Positions 16,200-24,619 of a stretch of 64,000 nucleotides of DNA are shown in pieces. The stretch is from Sorangium cellulosum So0157-2. Lineage in GTDB: Bacteria > Myxococcota_A > Polyangia > Polyangiales > Polyangiaceae. The notes below the pieces were generated by a model. The model made no database searches, had not been told where the DNA came from, and saw only the letters and a program-made list of their open reading frames with translations. Position 1 is the first letter of the stretch; every line of letters begins with the position of its first letter. The stretch is from positions 2,046,001 through 2,110,000 of the forward strand of contig NC_021658.1 of the NCBI RefSeq assembly GCF_000418325.1. The letters are read 5' to 3'. The translations under genes and the position numbers were made by a program.

Positions 16200-17645
16200 A
16201 TGTCGGTGAACCACCCGCTCACCATCCGCCTGGAATCCGCGGCGTTCCGCTGCGATCTCCTGCGGGTCCGCGCGCTCCGCGGCCGTGAGGCCATCTCGCA
16301 GCTCTTCTCGTTCCAGATCTCGATCCTGTGCCTCGATCCCGAGGGGCTGCCGAGGGACGAGGTCGTGGGCGCCGAGGCGACGATCGTCATGGAGCGGAAC
16401 GGCGTCGTGCTCAGGCGTGTTCACGGCATGATCGGCGAGCTCGTGGACCGCCTGGAGGTCGAGGCGGAGCACCGGAGCTACGATCTGCTCCTCGTCCCGC
16501 GCGCGTGGCGCCTCACGCTGGTCGAGACGCAGGAGATCTTGATGGATCTCACCATCCCACAGATGATCCAGCAGAAGATCGAGCTCGTGGGCATCTCGTC
16601 GGATTTTCAGCAGCGGCTCCTCGAGGCCTATCCGCCGCGCGAGTTCGTCGTGCAGTACAGGGAGAGCGACCTCGCCTTCATCTCGCGCCTCGCGGAGCAC
16701 CTCGGGATCAGCTTCTTCTTCGAGCACGGCGAGGAGCGCGAGGTGCTGGTGCTCACCGATCACATGGCGGGGTTCGGCGCCGTGGGCGACGGCAGCGAGG
16801 TGCCTTTCCGGCCCAGGGGCGAGCAACGCGACGTCTTCTCGCTGCAAGTGAAGACACGCCTCATCCCGGCCGGGTACGTCGTACAGGACTACAACTATCG
16901 ACATCCGCGCATCGACCTAACGGCGCACCACGAGCTCCCTGCGGCGTACGCGGGAGGCGTCGTGGAGTACGGCACGCACTTCAAGACGCCGGACGAAGGG
17001 AAATTCTTCGCCCGGGTCCGCGCCGAAGAGCGCCAGTCCACGCGCGATGTCTATGTCGGGGAGAGCGATATCCCCGCCTTCGGCGCCGGCCTCCGGTTCA
17101 CGCTGGAGGGACACCGCCACGTGGAGGAGAGCGGCCTCCTGCTCGTCGAGGTCGAGCACGAGGCGAACCAGGTCGTGGGTGGGCACGGCGGCGTCGAGAG
17201 CGCGCCTTCCTACAGGAACTCGTTTCGCGCGATCCCCGCGGGCCGCGCGTACAGGCCGCCCAGGATCACGCCGAGGCCGCGGATCCACGGGCTGCTCAGC
17301 GGGGTCGTGGAGTCGAACGCGGTGGGGCAGCGCGCGCGGATCGATCCGAAGGGCAGGTACACCGTCCAGTTCCATTTCGACACCGCGGCGGGCGGCGGCG
17401 CCAAGGCGTCGCGGCCGGTGCGCATGGCGCAGCCGCACGCGGGACCGGGCTACGGCATGCATTTCCCTGTCAAGCCGGGGACGGAGGTGCTGCTCGGGTT
17501 CATCGACGGCGATCCTGACAGGCCCATCATCGTCGGCGCGATCCCCAACGAGTCGGCGCCATCCCCGGTCACGGCCTCGAACGCGCACGTCAATCAGATC
17601 AGGACCGTCTCGGGCATCGTCGTCGAGCTCGACGATTACGTCTGA
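16200..17645 (+). CDS. vgrG: VgrG/TssI type VI secretion spike protein, short form
   Basis: A 481-aa VgrG. ATG 16200 is chosen over the upstream TTG at 16164. The gp27-like base (residues 1-350) includes QYRESDLAFISRLAEHLGI and the FFEHGEE segment. The gp5-like OB domain spans roughly 362-455 with RARIDPKGRYTVQFHFD, QPHAGPGYGMHFPVKPGTEV and the FIDGDPDRPIIVGAIPN motif. The protein stops 12 residues into the IRTVSGIVVELDD region where other VgrGs begin their beta-helical needle, so the usual C-terminal needle is absent. Probably a trimer at the tip of the Hcp tube; the missing needle may be supplied by another protein of the island. Confidence 0.9.
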   Translation: MSVNHPLTIRLESAAFRCDLLRVRALRGREAISQLFSFQISILCLDPEGLPRDEVVGAEATIVMERNGVVLRRVHGMIGELVDRLEVEAEHRSYDLLLVPRAWRLTLVETQEILMDLTIPQMIQQKIELVGISSDFQQRLLEAYPPREFVVQYRESDLAFISRLAEHLGISFFFEHGEEREVLVLTDHMAGFGAVGDGSEVPFRPRGEQRDVFSLQVKTRLIPAGYVVQDYNYRHPRIDLTAHHELPAAYAGGVVEYGTHFKTPDEGKFFARVRAEERQSTRDVYVGESDIPAFGAGLRFTLEGHRHVEESGLLLVEVEHEANQVVGGHGGVESAPSYRNSFRAIPAGRAYRPPRITPRPRIHGLLSGVVESNAVGQRARIDPKGRYTVQFHFDTAAGGGAKASRPVRMAQPHAGPGYGMHFPVKPGTEVLLGFIDGDPDRPIIVGAIPNESAPSPVTASNAHVNQIRTVSGIVVELDDYV

Positions 17646-17717
17646 TCACGACGCGGAGCCCAGCGCTCGGCATCTAGATCCTCGGAGAGCGCGACGACCG
17701 CCGCTGGAGGACCAGGG

Positions 17718-19670
17718 TCACCCCAGGTTGTGCCGCTTGCCGACGAGAGTCAAGCCTTTCGCGCTCGCGATGATGGCTGCATCTTCTTTGTAGTTCAGCG
17801 CGCTGAAGTTCGGCGCGATCGACACGCTGCCGGCGTGGAGCCGGCTCAGACTGATTCTGCTCGGGTCCATGATCAGGGAGTCGTTCGCGCCGAAGGAGAG
17901 CTTCACTTGCCTGTCGTCGAGCTCCAGGCTGGACGCGCCGCCGCGGGCGACGACGCTCACGGCGTCGAGCTCGATGCCTGCGGGACCAACCCTGATCATG
18001 TTGCGGTCGTTGCCGAGCTCGATGTTGCCCTCGTCATCCATCCTGAGAACACCGCTGCCGACCCGGATCACGAGCGACTGCGCCCTCACCTCGATGCTGC
18101 TCGTGCGTGGCTCCGTCGCTGAACCCGCGCCGCTGCCGATCTTGATCGCCTTCCCCTTGAGCTCGATCGTGCCACCGTCCTGGTGCTTGTTGGTCGACGC
18201 CTCGATCGAGATCTCTTCCGCGGAGTGCACATTCACCGACTTGCCACCAAACACCTTCACGGAGCCCGTCGCGGCCGTGATGCCGACGTCGTCACCCGCC
18301 CAGATCGTCGCGTCGACCATTCCGAACATCGTTGGGAAGAGGGAGACCAGGGCGAGCCCCCCCACGCCGTAGACAGCGGTGTACGCAGGGCTGAAGATCG
18401 AGATGCCGCCCGCCCCGAACATCGTGATGCCCGGGATCTTGCCGGCGGCGCCCGCCCCACCGACGAACGGGGCGGTCGAGGCGATGCCCGCGGCGAAGAA
18501 CTCGATGCACTGCTTGTAGGGCGGCGTCGATTTGCGGTCGTCCAGGTAGCTTTTGATCGCGTCATACGCGAGCTTGGTGGCGACGACCACGTCGACCGCG
18601 GCGAAGAACTTGGTCCAGTTGTCGATCTTGTCCGTGTCGGGCGCGCTCTCGTCGAACGAATCCCCGTTCTTCCGCCCGACCTTGACGCCGGCGCTGATGA
18701 CGACACCGCGCTTTCCCGCGACGTACGTCGCGCCGTTCGAGCTGAGGATCGCCTTCCCGTCCGATCCTTGTTGGTGCAGCTGCGCGAAGCCGTCTTCTTT
18801 TTCGCCGCCGTCGGCCTGGAGGAAGACGTCAGTGCCCGCTTGCGCGAAGATACGGCCGGTGCGCGCGCTGAGGTAGATGTTCGAGTCGGCGTCGAGGCCG
18901 CAGCCGTCGACGTTCGAGAAGGTGCCCGCCGGGCTGCTCGTGACGCCGGCCCCGAGGAAGAGGCGCGCGTGGTCGAACGGTACCTCGACCTTGAAGCGTT
19001 GTGCGGCCACGAGGTTGACGTCGTCCGGCTCCTCCGGGACGATCCCGTTTCCCGAGAGCGATGCGGTGAGCGTGTCGGAGAGGCGAATCGTGGCCTGGGC
19101 GGCGCCGACGTCGTCCGGCACGTAGGTGACCGCGATCAGCGTCGGCACCGCCGTGCTCCGCACCGTCGAGGGCGAGAGCGTGAACGTGCCCCCGACCACG
19201 GAGATCAGCTCGAGGTTCACATCGCTGCCGGTCGCGTTCGTGACGAAGAGCGAGTCCACGCGGGTCTGCCCGACCGGCACGTCGCCGAAGGCGATCGCGC
19301 TGGGATCGATCGTGAGGCTCGGGATGGTCGTGCCGGACAGCGAGCAGCGCCCGAGCTCGCCCGACAGGCCCGTCGCCGTCAAGGTCCCCGCGTGCGTGCC
19401 TTCGGCCGCGGACCGATACTGCAGGAACAGCTCGGCCACCTGCCCGGCGTCGACCGTCGTCGGGCCGCTCGCGATGCTGAACTCGGCGGCGCTGGCATCG
19501 ATCGCGAGGTTTGCCGCCTCGCTCGTGCCGTTTCGCACCACGACCACCTGCACGGCGGCCTCCCCCGCGGGCACGGGACCGAAGCCCAGCGGGTTCGGGG
19601 AGAAGGTCAGCGCGCTCGAGCTGCTGGTGGAGGGGACATCCGGCTGGGTCGACGTCATGGGTGCGACCAT
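17718..19670 (-). CDS. Two ASH domains fused to a VgrG-tail-like beta-helix; T6SS-island protein of unknown function
   Basis: A 650-aa protein without a signal peptide. After a Ser-rich start (1-20) come two ASH/choice-of-anchor-D-like beta-sandwiches (about 21-115 and 117-210, each with an F(G)xVPxGxxxV-type strand). A beta-rich block follows (250-335, AILSSNGATYVAGKRGVVIS). Next is a helical then strongly hydrophobic Gly-rich segment (345-457). The last part is a repetitive beta-helix (458-640) with short GSVKVFGGKSVNV / ISIEASTN / GTIELKGKAIKI strands like VgrG needles. It is encoded opposite to the island genes, convergent with the short VgrG and 62 bp from the divergent DUF3467-like gene. 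It could be the detached needle, a cargo carrier or an effector. Start could also be ATG 19658. Confidence 0.7.
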   Translation of the reverse strand: MVAPMTSTQPDVPSTSSSSALTFSPNPLGFGPVPAGEAAVQVVVVRNGTSEAANLAIDASAAEFSIASGPTTVDAGQVAELFLQYRSAAEGTHAGTLTATGLSGELGRCSLSGTTIPSLTIDPSAIAFGDVPVGQTRVDSLFVTNATGSDVNLELISVVGGTFTLSPSTVRSTAVPTLIAVTYVPDDVGAAQATIRLSDTLTASLSGNGIVPEEPDDVNLVAAQRFKVEVPFDHARLFLGAGVTSSPAGTFSNVDGCGLDADSNIYLSARTGRIFAQAGTDVFLQADGGEKEDGFAQLHQQGSDGKAILSSNGATYVAGKRGVVISAGVKVGRKNGDSFDESAPDTDKIDNWTKFFAAVDVVVATKLAYDAIKSYLDDRKSTPPYKQCIEFFAAGIASTAPFVGGAGAAGKIPGITMFGAGGISIFSPAYTAVYGVGGLALVSLFPTMFGMVDATIWAGDDVGITAATGSVKVFGGKSVNVHSAEEISIEASTNKHQDGGTIELKGKAIKIGSGAGSATEPRTSSIEVRAQSLVIRVGSGVLRMDDEGNIELGNDRNMIRVGPAGIELDAVSVVARGGASSLELDDRQVKLSFGANDSLIMDPSRISLSRLHAGSVSIAPNFSALNYKEDAAIIASAKGLTLVGKRHNLG

Positions 19671-19732
19671 TATGCCGGAGAGACGACCGATCCCATACCC
19701 CCCAAGCTCAGCATTCTGCTATGCCGCCTGCC

Positions 19733-20191
19733 ATGAGCAGCCCCGAGGAAGCCGAACGCGCGCTCAAGGCGATGCAGGAGGCCATGAAGATGCAAGAGGC
19801 CATGAAGGCGAGCGGCGCCGCGACCCCTGCCGAGCCGGGCGCGATGCCGATCGACTGGTCCACGGAGGCGACGCCCGCTGCGGCGAACGGCGTGCAGGTC
19901 CTGCACTCGCCGCGCCAGTTCGCCGTCGTGTTCACCGAGCACGCGCCGTTCCCGGGCCGCAACGCGCTCGATGGACGCGCCGGAGCGGAGCGCGCGCGTG
20001 TGGTCTCCTCGCTGCGGCTCGACCCCGAGACGTATTTCCAGGCGCTCTGCGTGATGGCGTCGAACTGGAACCGCTTCGTGGAAGCGCATATCCCGCCGCA
20101 GATGCGACAGCCACGCTTCAAGCTGCTCGACGCCGGCGACGGGCAGCTCTACGGGATCAAGCGTCCCAAGGAAGAAGACGACGGCGCGTGA
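19733..20191 (+). CDS. DUF3467-like small protein in the T6SS island
   Basis: A 152-aa cytoplasmic protein (ATG 19733; ATG 19721 also possible). The N-terminal 30 residues are a Met/Ala/Glu-rich amphipathic helix with repeated EAMK units. The core (about 65-125) resembles DUF3467: a strand ending FAVVFTEHAPF, a loop, then RVVSSLRLDPETYFQALCVM and NWNRFVE. DUF3467 proteins are small and of unknown role. Divergent from the ASH/beta-helix gene and 84 bp ahead of the tightly packed 20276-24619 operon. Confidence 0.6.
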   Translation: MSSPEEAERALKAMQEAMKMQEAMKASGAATPAEPGAMPIDWSTEATPAAANGVQVLHSPRQFAVVFTEHAPFPGRNALDGRAGAERARVVSSLRLDPETYFQALCVMASNWNRFVEAHIPPQMRQPRFKLLDAGDGQLYGIKRPKEEDDGA

Positions 20192-20275
20192 CGCGGAGGA
20201 GTGCACATTTCCCCCTAGGCGCCCGGCGCCTCCGGTAGCATGGCGCGTGCGCCGGGCCGGCGCCGAGGAGCCTCG

Positions 20276-21352
20276 ATGGCCGCAACCACCGTCGTCACGA
20301 ACCGCGCTCATCTGATGGAGCTCTGCGCTCAGGGCAGGGCGCGGGGGGTGCGCGTCGAGGCGGTGGACCTCGCCGGCGTCGATCTGCGCGAGATGGACCT
20401 CCAGCGAACGCAGTGGGTGAGCGTGTCGCTCGCGGGGGCCAGGCTCGCCGGGGCGCGGCTCACGGGCGCGCAGTTCTCGGGGGTCGAGCTCGCCGGGGCC
20501 GACTTCACCGGCGCCGACCTGGCCGATGCCCGGCTCCTCGGCGCAATCCTCACGCGGGCGCTCCTCGTGGATGCCAACCTGGAGGGAGCCGATCTGACCG
20601 GGGCCGATCTGCGCGAGGCGTGCTTACTCCGCACGAACCTCTCGGACGTCACGCTCGCGGGCGCGTCGCTCGCCGGGCTGGATCTCACGACGTGCCGTGT
20701 GGGGAGCTCCGCGCTCGGCGCGGCCGATCTGCGGGGGGCGCGCTTCTTTCTGGCGGACTTCAGCGGCGCCGATCTCACGGCGTGCAAGCTGGACGAGCGC
20801 ACCGAGCTCCGTCAGTGCCTGCTGGAGCGGGTCGAGGGCACGGGTGTGAGCTTCCATGGCGCGAGCCTCGAGGATGCCAACCTGTCCGACGCCAGGCTCG
20901 AGGGCGCCGATCTGCGCGGGGTCAAGGCGGCCCAGAGCTGCTTTGCGCGGGCGGATCTGCGGCGCGCCAGGCTCATGGGCCTCCAGGGCAAGCGCGCGGA
21001 CTTCACCGAGGCGAGGCTCGAGGGGGCCGATCTCTCGCTGGCGATCCTCGAGGACGCCGAGCTCGTCCGCGTCAGGGCGCCGGGGGTGCAGCTTCGAGGC
21101 GCGAAGCTGGGTCAGGCCAGGCTCGGCAAGGCCGATCTGCGGGGCGCCTCGCTGGAGGGCGCGTCGCTTTCGTGGGCAGACCTGTCCCACGCGGACCTGA
21201 GCCACGCCACGCTGGACCATGCCATCCTCGATTTCGCGAACACGCATCGCGCGAACATGAGCCAGGCCCGGCTCTCGGGCGCGAGCAGAAATGGCCTTCG
21301 CGGGACCGATCCAGACCGGGCGGCGGCGGAAGATTTCTCTACCAACGGGTGA
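20276..21352 (+). CDS. Pentapeptide-repeat protein (T6SS-associated)
   Basis: A 358-aa protein made almost entirely of pentapeptide repeats A(D/N/R)LxG from residue 25 to 335, expected to form a right-handed quadrilateral beta-helix rod of roughly 12-15 coils. GAGGAG 5 nt upstream supports ATG 20276 over the upstream start at 20240. In DUF3540/DUF4150 clusters, pentapeptide proteins accompany spike-loading genes; the role is unproven, but a rigid scaffold or a tip-associated part is plausible. Its stop is followed after 4 nt by the DUF3540 ATG, indicating one operon. Confidence 0.85.
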   Translation: MAATTVVTNRAHLMELCAQGRARGVRVEAVDLAGVDLREMDLQRTQWVSVSLAGARLAGARLTGAQFSGVELAGADFTGADLADARLLGAILTRALLVDANLEGADLTGADLREACLLRTNLSDVTLAGASLAGLDLTTCRVGSSALGAADLRGARFFLADFSGADLTACKLDERTELRQCLLERVEGTGVSFHGASLEDANLSDARLEGADLRGVKAAQSCFARADLRRARLMGLQGKRADFTEARLEGADLSLAILEDAELVRVRAPGVQLRGAKLGQARLGKADLRGASLEGASLSWADLSHADLSHATLDHAILDFANTHRANMSQARLSGASRNGLRGTDPDRAAAEDFSTNG

Positions 21353-21356
21353 CGTC

Positions 21357-22091
21357 ATGAAGACAGGACATGGGGCAGCGCAGCGAGGAGGAGTGTCCGT
21401 CCAGCCCGTGGTCGAGGCGCTCGTGCTGGGCGTGGAGGAGGGGCGCGTCCGCCTGCGCGGCGTCTCGCGCTCGGAGACCGAGTGGACGGCCCGCATCGCG
21501 GTGCCGGGTTATCGCCCCACGACGGGCGATCGCGTGCTCGTTCAGGAGGCGGACTCGGGCACCGTCTACGTGACGGGCGTCGTGCACGCCGCACAGCCAT
21601 CCCAGCTCGTGGCGCCTTCCGGGGCCAGGGCCACCGTCGAGGGGCAGGTGCTCGCGCTCTTCGATCCCGGAGGCGCGCTGGTCGCGAGCCTGGATGGTGC
21701 CACGGGCGAGCTGAGGATCTCTGCGACATCCGATCTCCAGCTCTCGGCGCCGGCCGGACGCGTGATCCTCTCGGCAGGCGTGGACGGGAGCAAGATCGAG
21801 CTGACGCAGGACTCGATCGCGCTGGCGGGCGAGAAGGCGCGCGTCTCCGCGGGAGCGCTCGCGGTCGATGCCGTCAAGGCGGACTGGGCGGTGGGCCAGT
21901 GGGAGCTGCGCGCCGGCCGCGTCATCGAGCGCGCCAAGGATGTGTTTCACGACGTGGAAGGGCTCCTCGAGACGCGCGCCGGGCGCCTTCGCACGCTGGT
22001 GTCGAGCACCCTCGAGCTGCTCGGGCGCCGGACGACGATCACGTCGGAGAAAGACACGCGCATCGACGGCGAGCGCGTGCTGCTCGGCTAG
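21357..22091 (+). CDS. DUF3540 domain protein (T6SS-associated)
   Basis: A 244-aa protein. Residues 15-85 show an OB-like beta barrel opening with VVEALVLGVEEGRVRLRG and a GDRVLVQEADSGTVYVTGVV strand pair, comparable to the gp5 OB domain of VgrG. The rest is repetitive beta (GELRISATSDLQLSAPAGRV, then VILSAGVDGSKIEL) like a VgrG needle, followed by an amphipathic C-terminal region. From this I infer an accessory spike or needle component. ATG 21357 follows the previous stop by 4 nt, and DUF4150 follows it by 26 nt. Confidence 0.82.
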   Translation: MKTGHGAAQRGGVSVQPVVEALVLGVEEGRVRLRGVSRSETEWTARIAVPGYRPTTGDRVLVQEADSGTVYVTGVVHAAQPSQLVAPSGARATVEGQVLALFDPGGALVASLDGATGELRISATSDLQLSAPAGRVILSAGVDGSKIELTQDSIALAGEKARVSAGALAVDAVKADWAVGQWELRAGRVIERAKDVFHDVEGLLETRAGRLRTLVSSTLELLGRRTTITSEKDTRIDGERVLLG

Positions 22092-22117
22092 CGGCAGGAA
22101 AAGCAGGAGTGAGCGCG

Positions 22118-22525
22118 ATGATGCCAGCGGGATCGAAGGGTGGAGGCACGTGCATGGGCATGCCCGACGTGTGCAAGGTTCCGGCGCCGCCGGCCCCGCC
22201 CATCCCGATACCGTTTCCCAACATGGCCATGGTGAGCAACGCCACGGCGACCTCGACGAAGGTGATGATCGAGAACAAGCACGCTGTCGTCGAGATGTCC
22301 GAGATACCGGCCAGCACCGGCGATCAGGCGGGGACCGCGGGGGGTGTCGTCTCCGGGACGGTGGCGCAGAAGGTGGTGTTCAAGCGCGGCAGCTCGAAGG
22401 TCAAGATCGAGGGCAAGGGCGCCGTGTACCTCACGGCGCAGACGGCGCATAACGGCGCCAACGCCAACATGCCGGCGGGGCTCCACGACTCTCCGAGCCA
22501 GGCCAAGGTCCTGGTCGCGCCCTGA
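22118..22525 (+). CDS. DUF4150 PAAR-like protein
   Basis: A 135-aa DUF4150/PAAR-like domain. AGGAG at 22105-22109 with an 8-nt spacer favours ATG 22118 over GTG 22109. It carries the proline-rich VCKVPAPPAPPIPIPFPNM stretch, NATATSTKV and a NMPAGLHDSPSQAKV ending characteristic of DUF4150. Such proteins cap the VgrG trimer like PAAR tips. No toxin domain is fused, so any effector must be separate. Three nucleotides separate its stop from the next gene. Confidence 0.88.
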   Translation: MMPAGSKGGGTCMGMPDVCKVPAPPAPPIPIPFPNMAMVSNATATSTKVMIENKHAVVEMSEIPASTGDQAGTAGGVVSGTVAQKVVFKRGSSKVKIEGKGAVYLTAQTAHNGANANMPAGLHDSPSQAKVLVAP

Positions 22526-22528
22526 GCC

Positions 22529-24619
22529 ATGCTCGATCTGCCGGTTCGCCGCAGGGAGACGGTGCCCGTCGTCACCGATGGATCCATCGCCGCGGCCGTC
22601 CGCCCGTGGCAACTCCTGCCGCCGCAGGACGCGCTCGTCGTGGTGGTGAAGAGCTCGATGACGATCGTCCCGGAGGGGCTGGCCGAGCCGCTCCCGCCGG
22701 GTGATCAGGAGCCCCCGACCGGGGACGTGTACTTCGACGAGGATCCACAAGGGACCCTCAGGTACGCGTCCGACCATGCGCCTTTCAAGCCGAGCGCCGA
22801 TATCTTGATGGTGGGGCACGCGTACGCGCAGCCGCAGCGATCCGGCGCGACGAACGTGCAGCTCGCCTTCGGCCAGAGCTTGCGGCTTTCGCTGGCGGCG
22901 ATCGGCGATCGGAGGTGGCAGATGAGCGGGCCGTCGGCGCCGAGCCCGTTCGATCGCATCCCGCTCCGCTACGAGCGGGCCTTCGGCGGGCCGGGGTACG
23001 AGGAGAATCCCGTGGGCAGGGGTGTCATCCAGGGGGTCGCCGGACCTTGGCTGCCGAACCTGGAGCGAGGGGACAAGCTGCTTCGCGGCGAGCAGGATCG
23101 CCCGGCCCCCGTGTGCTTCGCGCCGGTCCCCGCCACGTGGGCGCTCCGGGCTTCGCGGCTGGGCACGTACGACGGCACCTGGCTCGAGGAGCGATGGCCG
23201 TATTTCCCGAGAGACTTCGACTGGAGGTACTTCAACGCCGCGCCGCCCGAGCAGCAGATCGCCTATCCGCGCGGCGACGAGGACTTCTATCTGGCGGGCG
23301 TGCACCCCAGGCTCTCGGTCATCAACGGCAGGCTCCCTGGCCTCGCGCCTCGGGCCTTCGCGCAGCAGACCCGCGAGGCAGGCGGCAAGCTCCGGGAGAT
23401 CCCGCTGAACCTGGACACGGTGTGGTTCGACGCGGACGCGCTGAAGGTATGTCTGGTGTGGCGTGGCATCCTCAATGTCACGCGTGAGGACGCGCCCGAG
23501 ATAGCGCTGCTCTATGCGTGCATGGATGACGTTCATGCCAGGACGGCGATCGAGACCGTACAGCAGCGATTCCTTGCCCGGATCGAGGGCGAGACGGCTC
23601 CTCGGGTCTCGAACGCGCCGGGCCCCGAGGTCCCGCCGCCCGTCGGCAGCGCCGAGGACGGGTTCCTGGCGGGGCCGGTAAAGCTACCGCCCGCGATGCC
23701 GAGGGACGAGGCAGCGGCGCTCGTGGCGTCCGGGGCCGTCCTGTCGGGCGTGAGCTTCTTTCATTGCGACCTCACCGACATGGACTTTCGCGGCAAGGAC
23801 CTCACGGGCGCGCGTTTCAGCGGTGCCAAGCTCGAGGGGGCGCTCTTCGACAGCGCGGTCCTCGCGGGTGCTGATCTCGACCGCGTCTCGGCGGCGCGCG
23901 CGAGCTTCAAGGGCGCAAACCTCGCAGGGGCGAACCTCTCCGGAGCGAACCTGACGAATGCGATCTTCTCTGGCGCGAGGCTCACCGATGCGACGCTCGC
24001 CGATGCCAGCGCTTCCGGGGCGGCGTTCGACGGCGCGGAGCTCGCGCGAGCCAACCTGGCCGACGCGACGCTGAACGGCGCCGCCTTCGACGGGGCCAGC
24101 GCCGCCGGCGCGACGTTCTCGGGCGCGGTGCTACGCCTCGCCTCGTTTCGGCGCGCGGTCCTCGACGACGCGCAGATGTATGATTGTTCGGCCGAGGAGT
24201 CGACCTTCGACGACGCGTCCATGGTGCGGTTCAGGGCGGATGACGCGAAGCTATCGAAGGGCTCGTTTCAGCGCGTCAGGGCGTCCGGGTGCTCGTTTCA
24301 GGCCGCCGCGCTCCGGACGGCGAACTTCACGGAAGCGGATCTGAGCGCAGGGATCTTCTCGCACAGCGAGCTCGATCATGCCGTGCTCCATCGGGTGACG
24401 GCCAAGGGCGCTCGTTTCCGGCACGCCAGGATGCTCCGGGTGCATGCGGTCAAGGCGAACCTCATGGAGGCCGATTTCGAGGGCGCCGATCTGAGCCACG
24501 CCGATCTTCGTGGCGCGAACCTCTACTCGGCTGAGACGTTGAAGGCCACGCTGGATCAGACGCGCCTGGATCAGGCGCTCGTGGCAGGCTCGAAGCTTGC
24601 CAGGAGCAAGCGACAATGA
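22529..24619 (+). CDS. DUF2169-pentapeptide repeat fusion (T6SS-associated)
   Basis: A 696-aa protein joining an N-terminal DUF2169 domain (about 10-330; VVVVKSSMTIVPEG, FDRIPLRYERAFGGPGYEENP and DWRYFNAAPPEQQIAYPRGDEDF) to a linker and about 290 residues of pentapeptide repeats (about 400-690). It combines, in one chain, the adaptor type of gene 14445 and the rod type of gene 20276. Immediately downstream of the PAAR-like gene, it is a good candidate for its dedicated loader. The gene ends against an IS remnant, with only a few base pairs between them. Confidence 0.85.
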   Translation: MLDLPVRRRETVPVVTDGSIAAAVRPWQLLPPQDALVVVVKSSMTIVPEGLAEPLPPGDQEPPTGDVYFDEDPQGTLRYASDHAPFKPSADILMVGHAYAQPQRSGATNVQLAFGQSLRLSLAAIGDRRWQMSGPSAPSPFDRIPLRYERAFGGPGYEENPVGRGVIQGVAGPWLPNLERGDKLLRGEQDRPAPVCFAPVPATWALRASRLGTYDGTWLEERWPYFPRDFDWRYFNAAPPEQQIAYPRGDEDFYLAGVHPRLSVINGRLPGLAPRAFAQQTREAGGKLREIPLNLDTVWFDADALKVCLVWRGILNVTREDAPEIALLYACMDDVHARTAIETVQQRFLARIEGETAPRVSNAPGPEVPPPVGSAEDGFLAGPVKLPPAMPRDEAAALVASGAVLSGVSFFHCDLTDMDFRGKDLTGARFSGAKLEGALFDSAVLAGADLDRVSAARASFKGANLAGANLSGANLTNAIFSGARLTDATLADASASGAAFDGAELARANLADATLNGAAFDGASAAGATFSGAVLRLASFRRAVLDDAQMYDCSAEESTFDDASMVRFRADDAKLSKGSFQRVRASGCSFQAAALRTANFTEADLSAGIFSHSELDHAVLHRVTAKGARFRHARMLRVHAVKANLMEADFEGADLSHADLRGANLYSAETLKATLDQTRLDQALVAGSKLARSKRQ

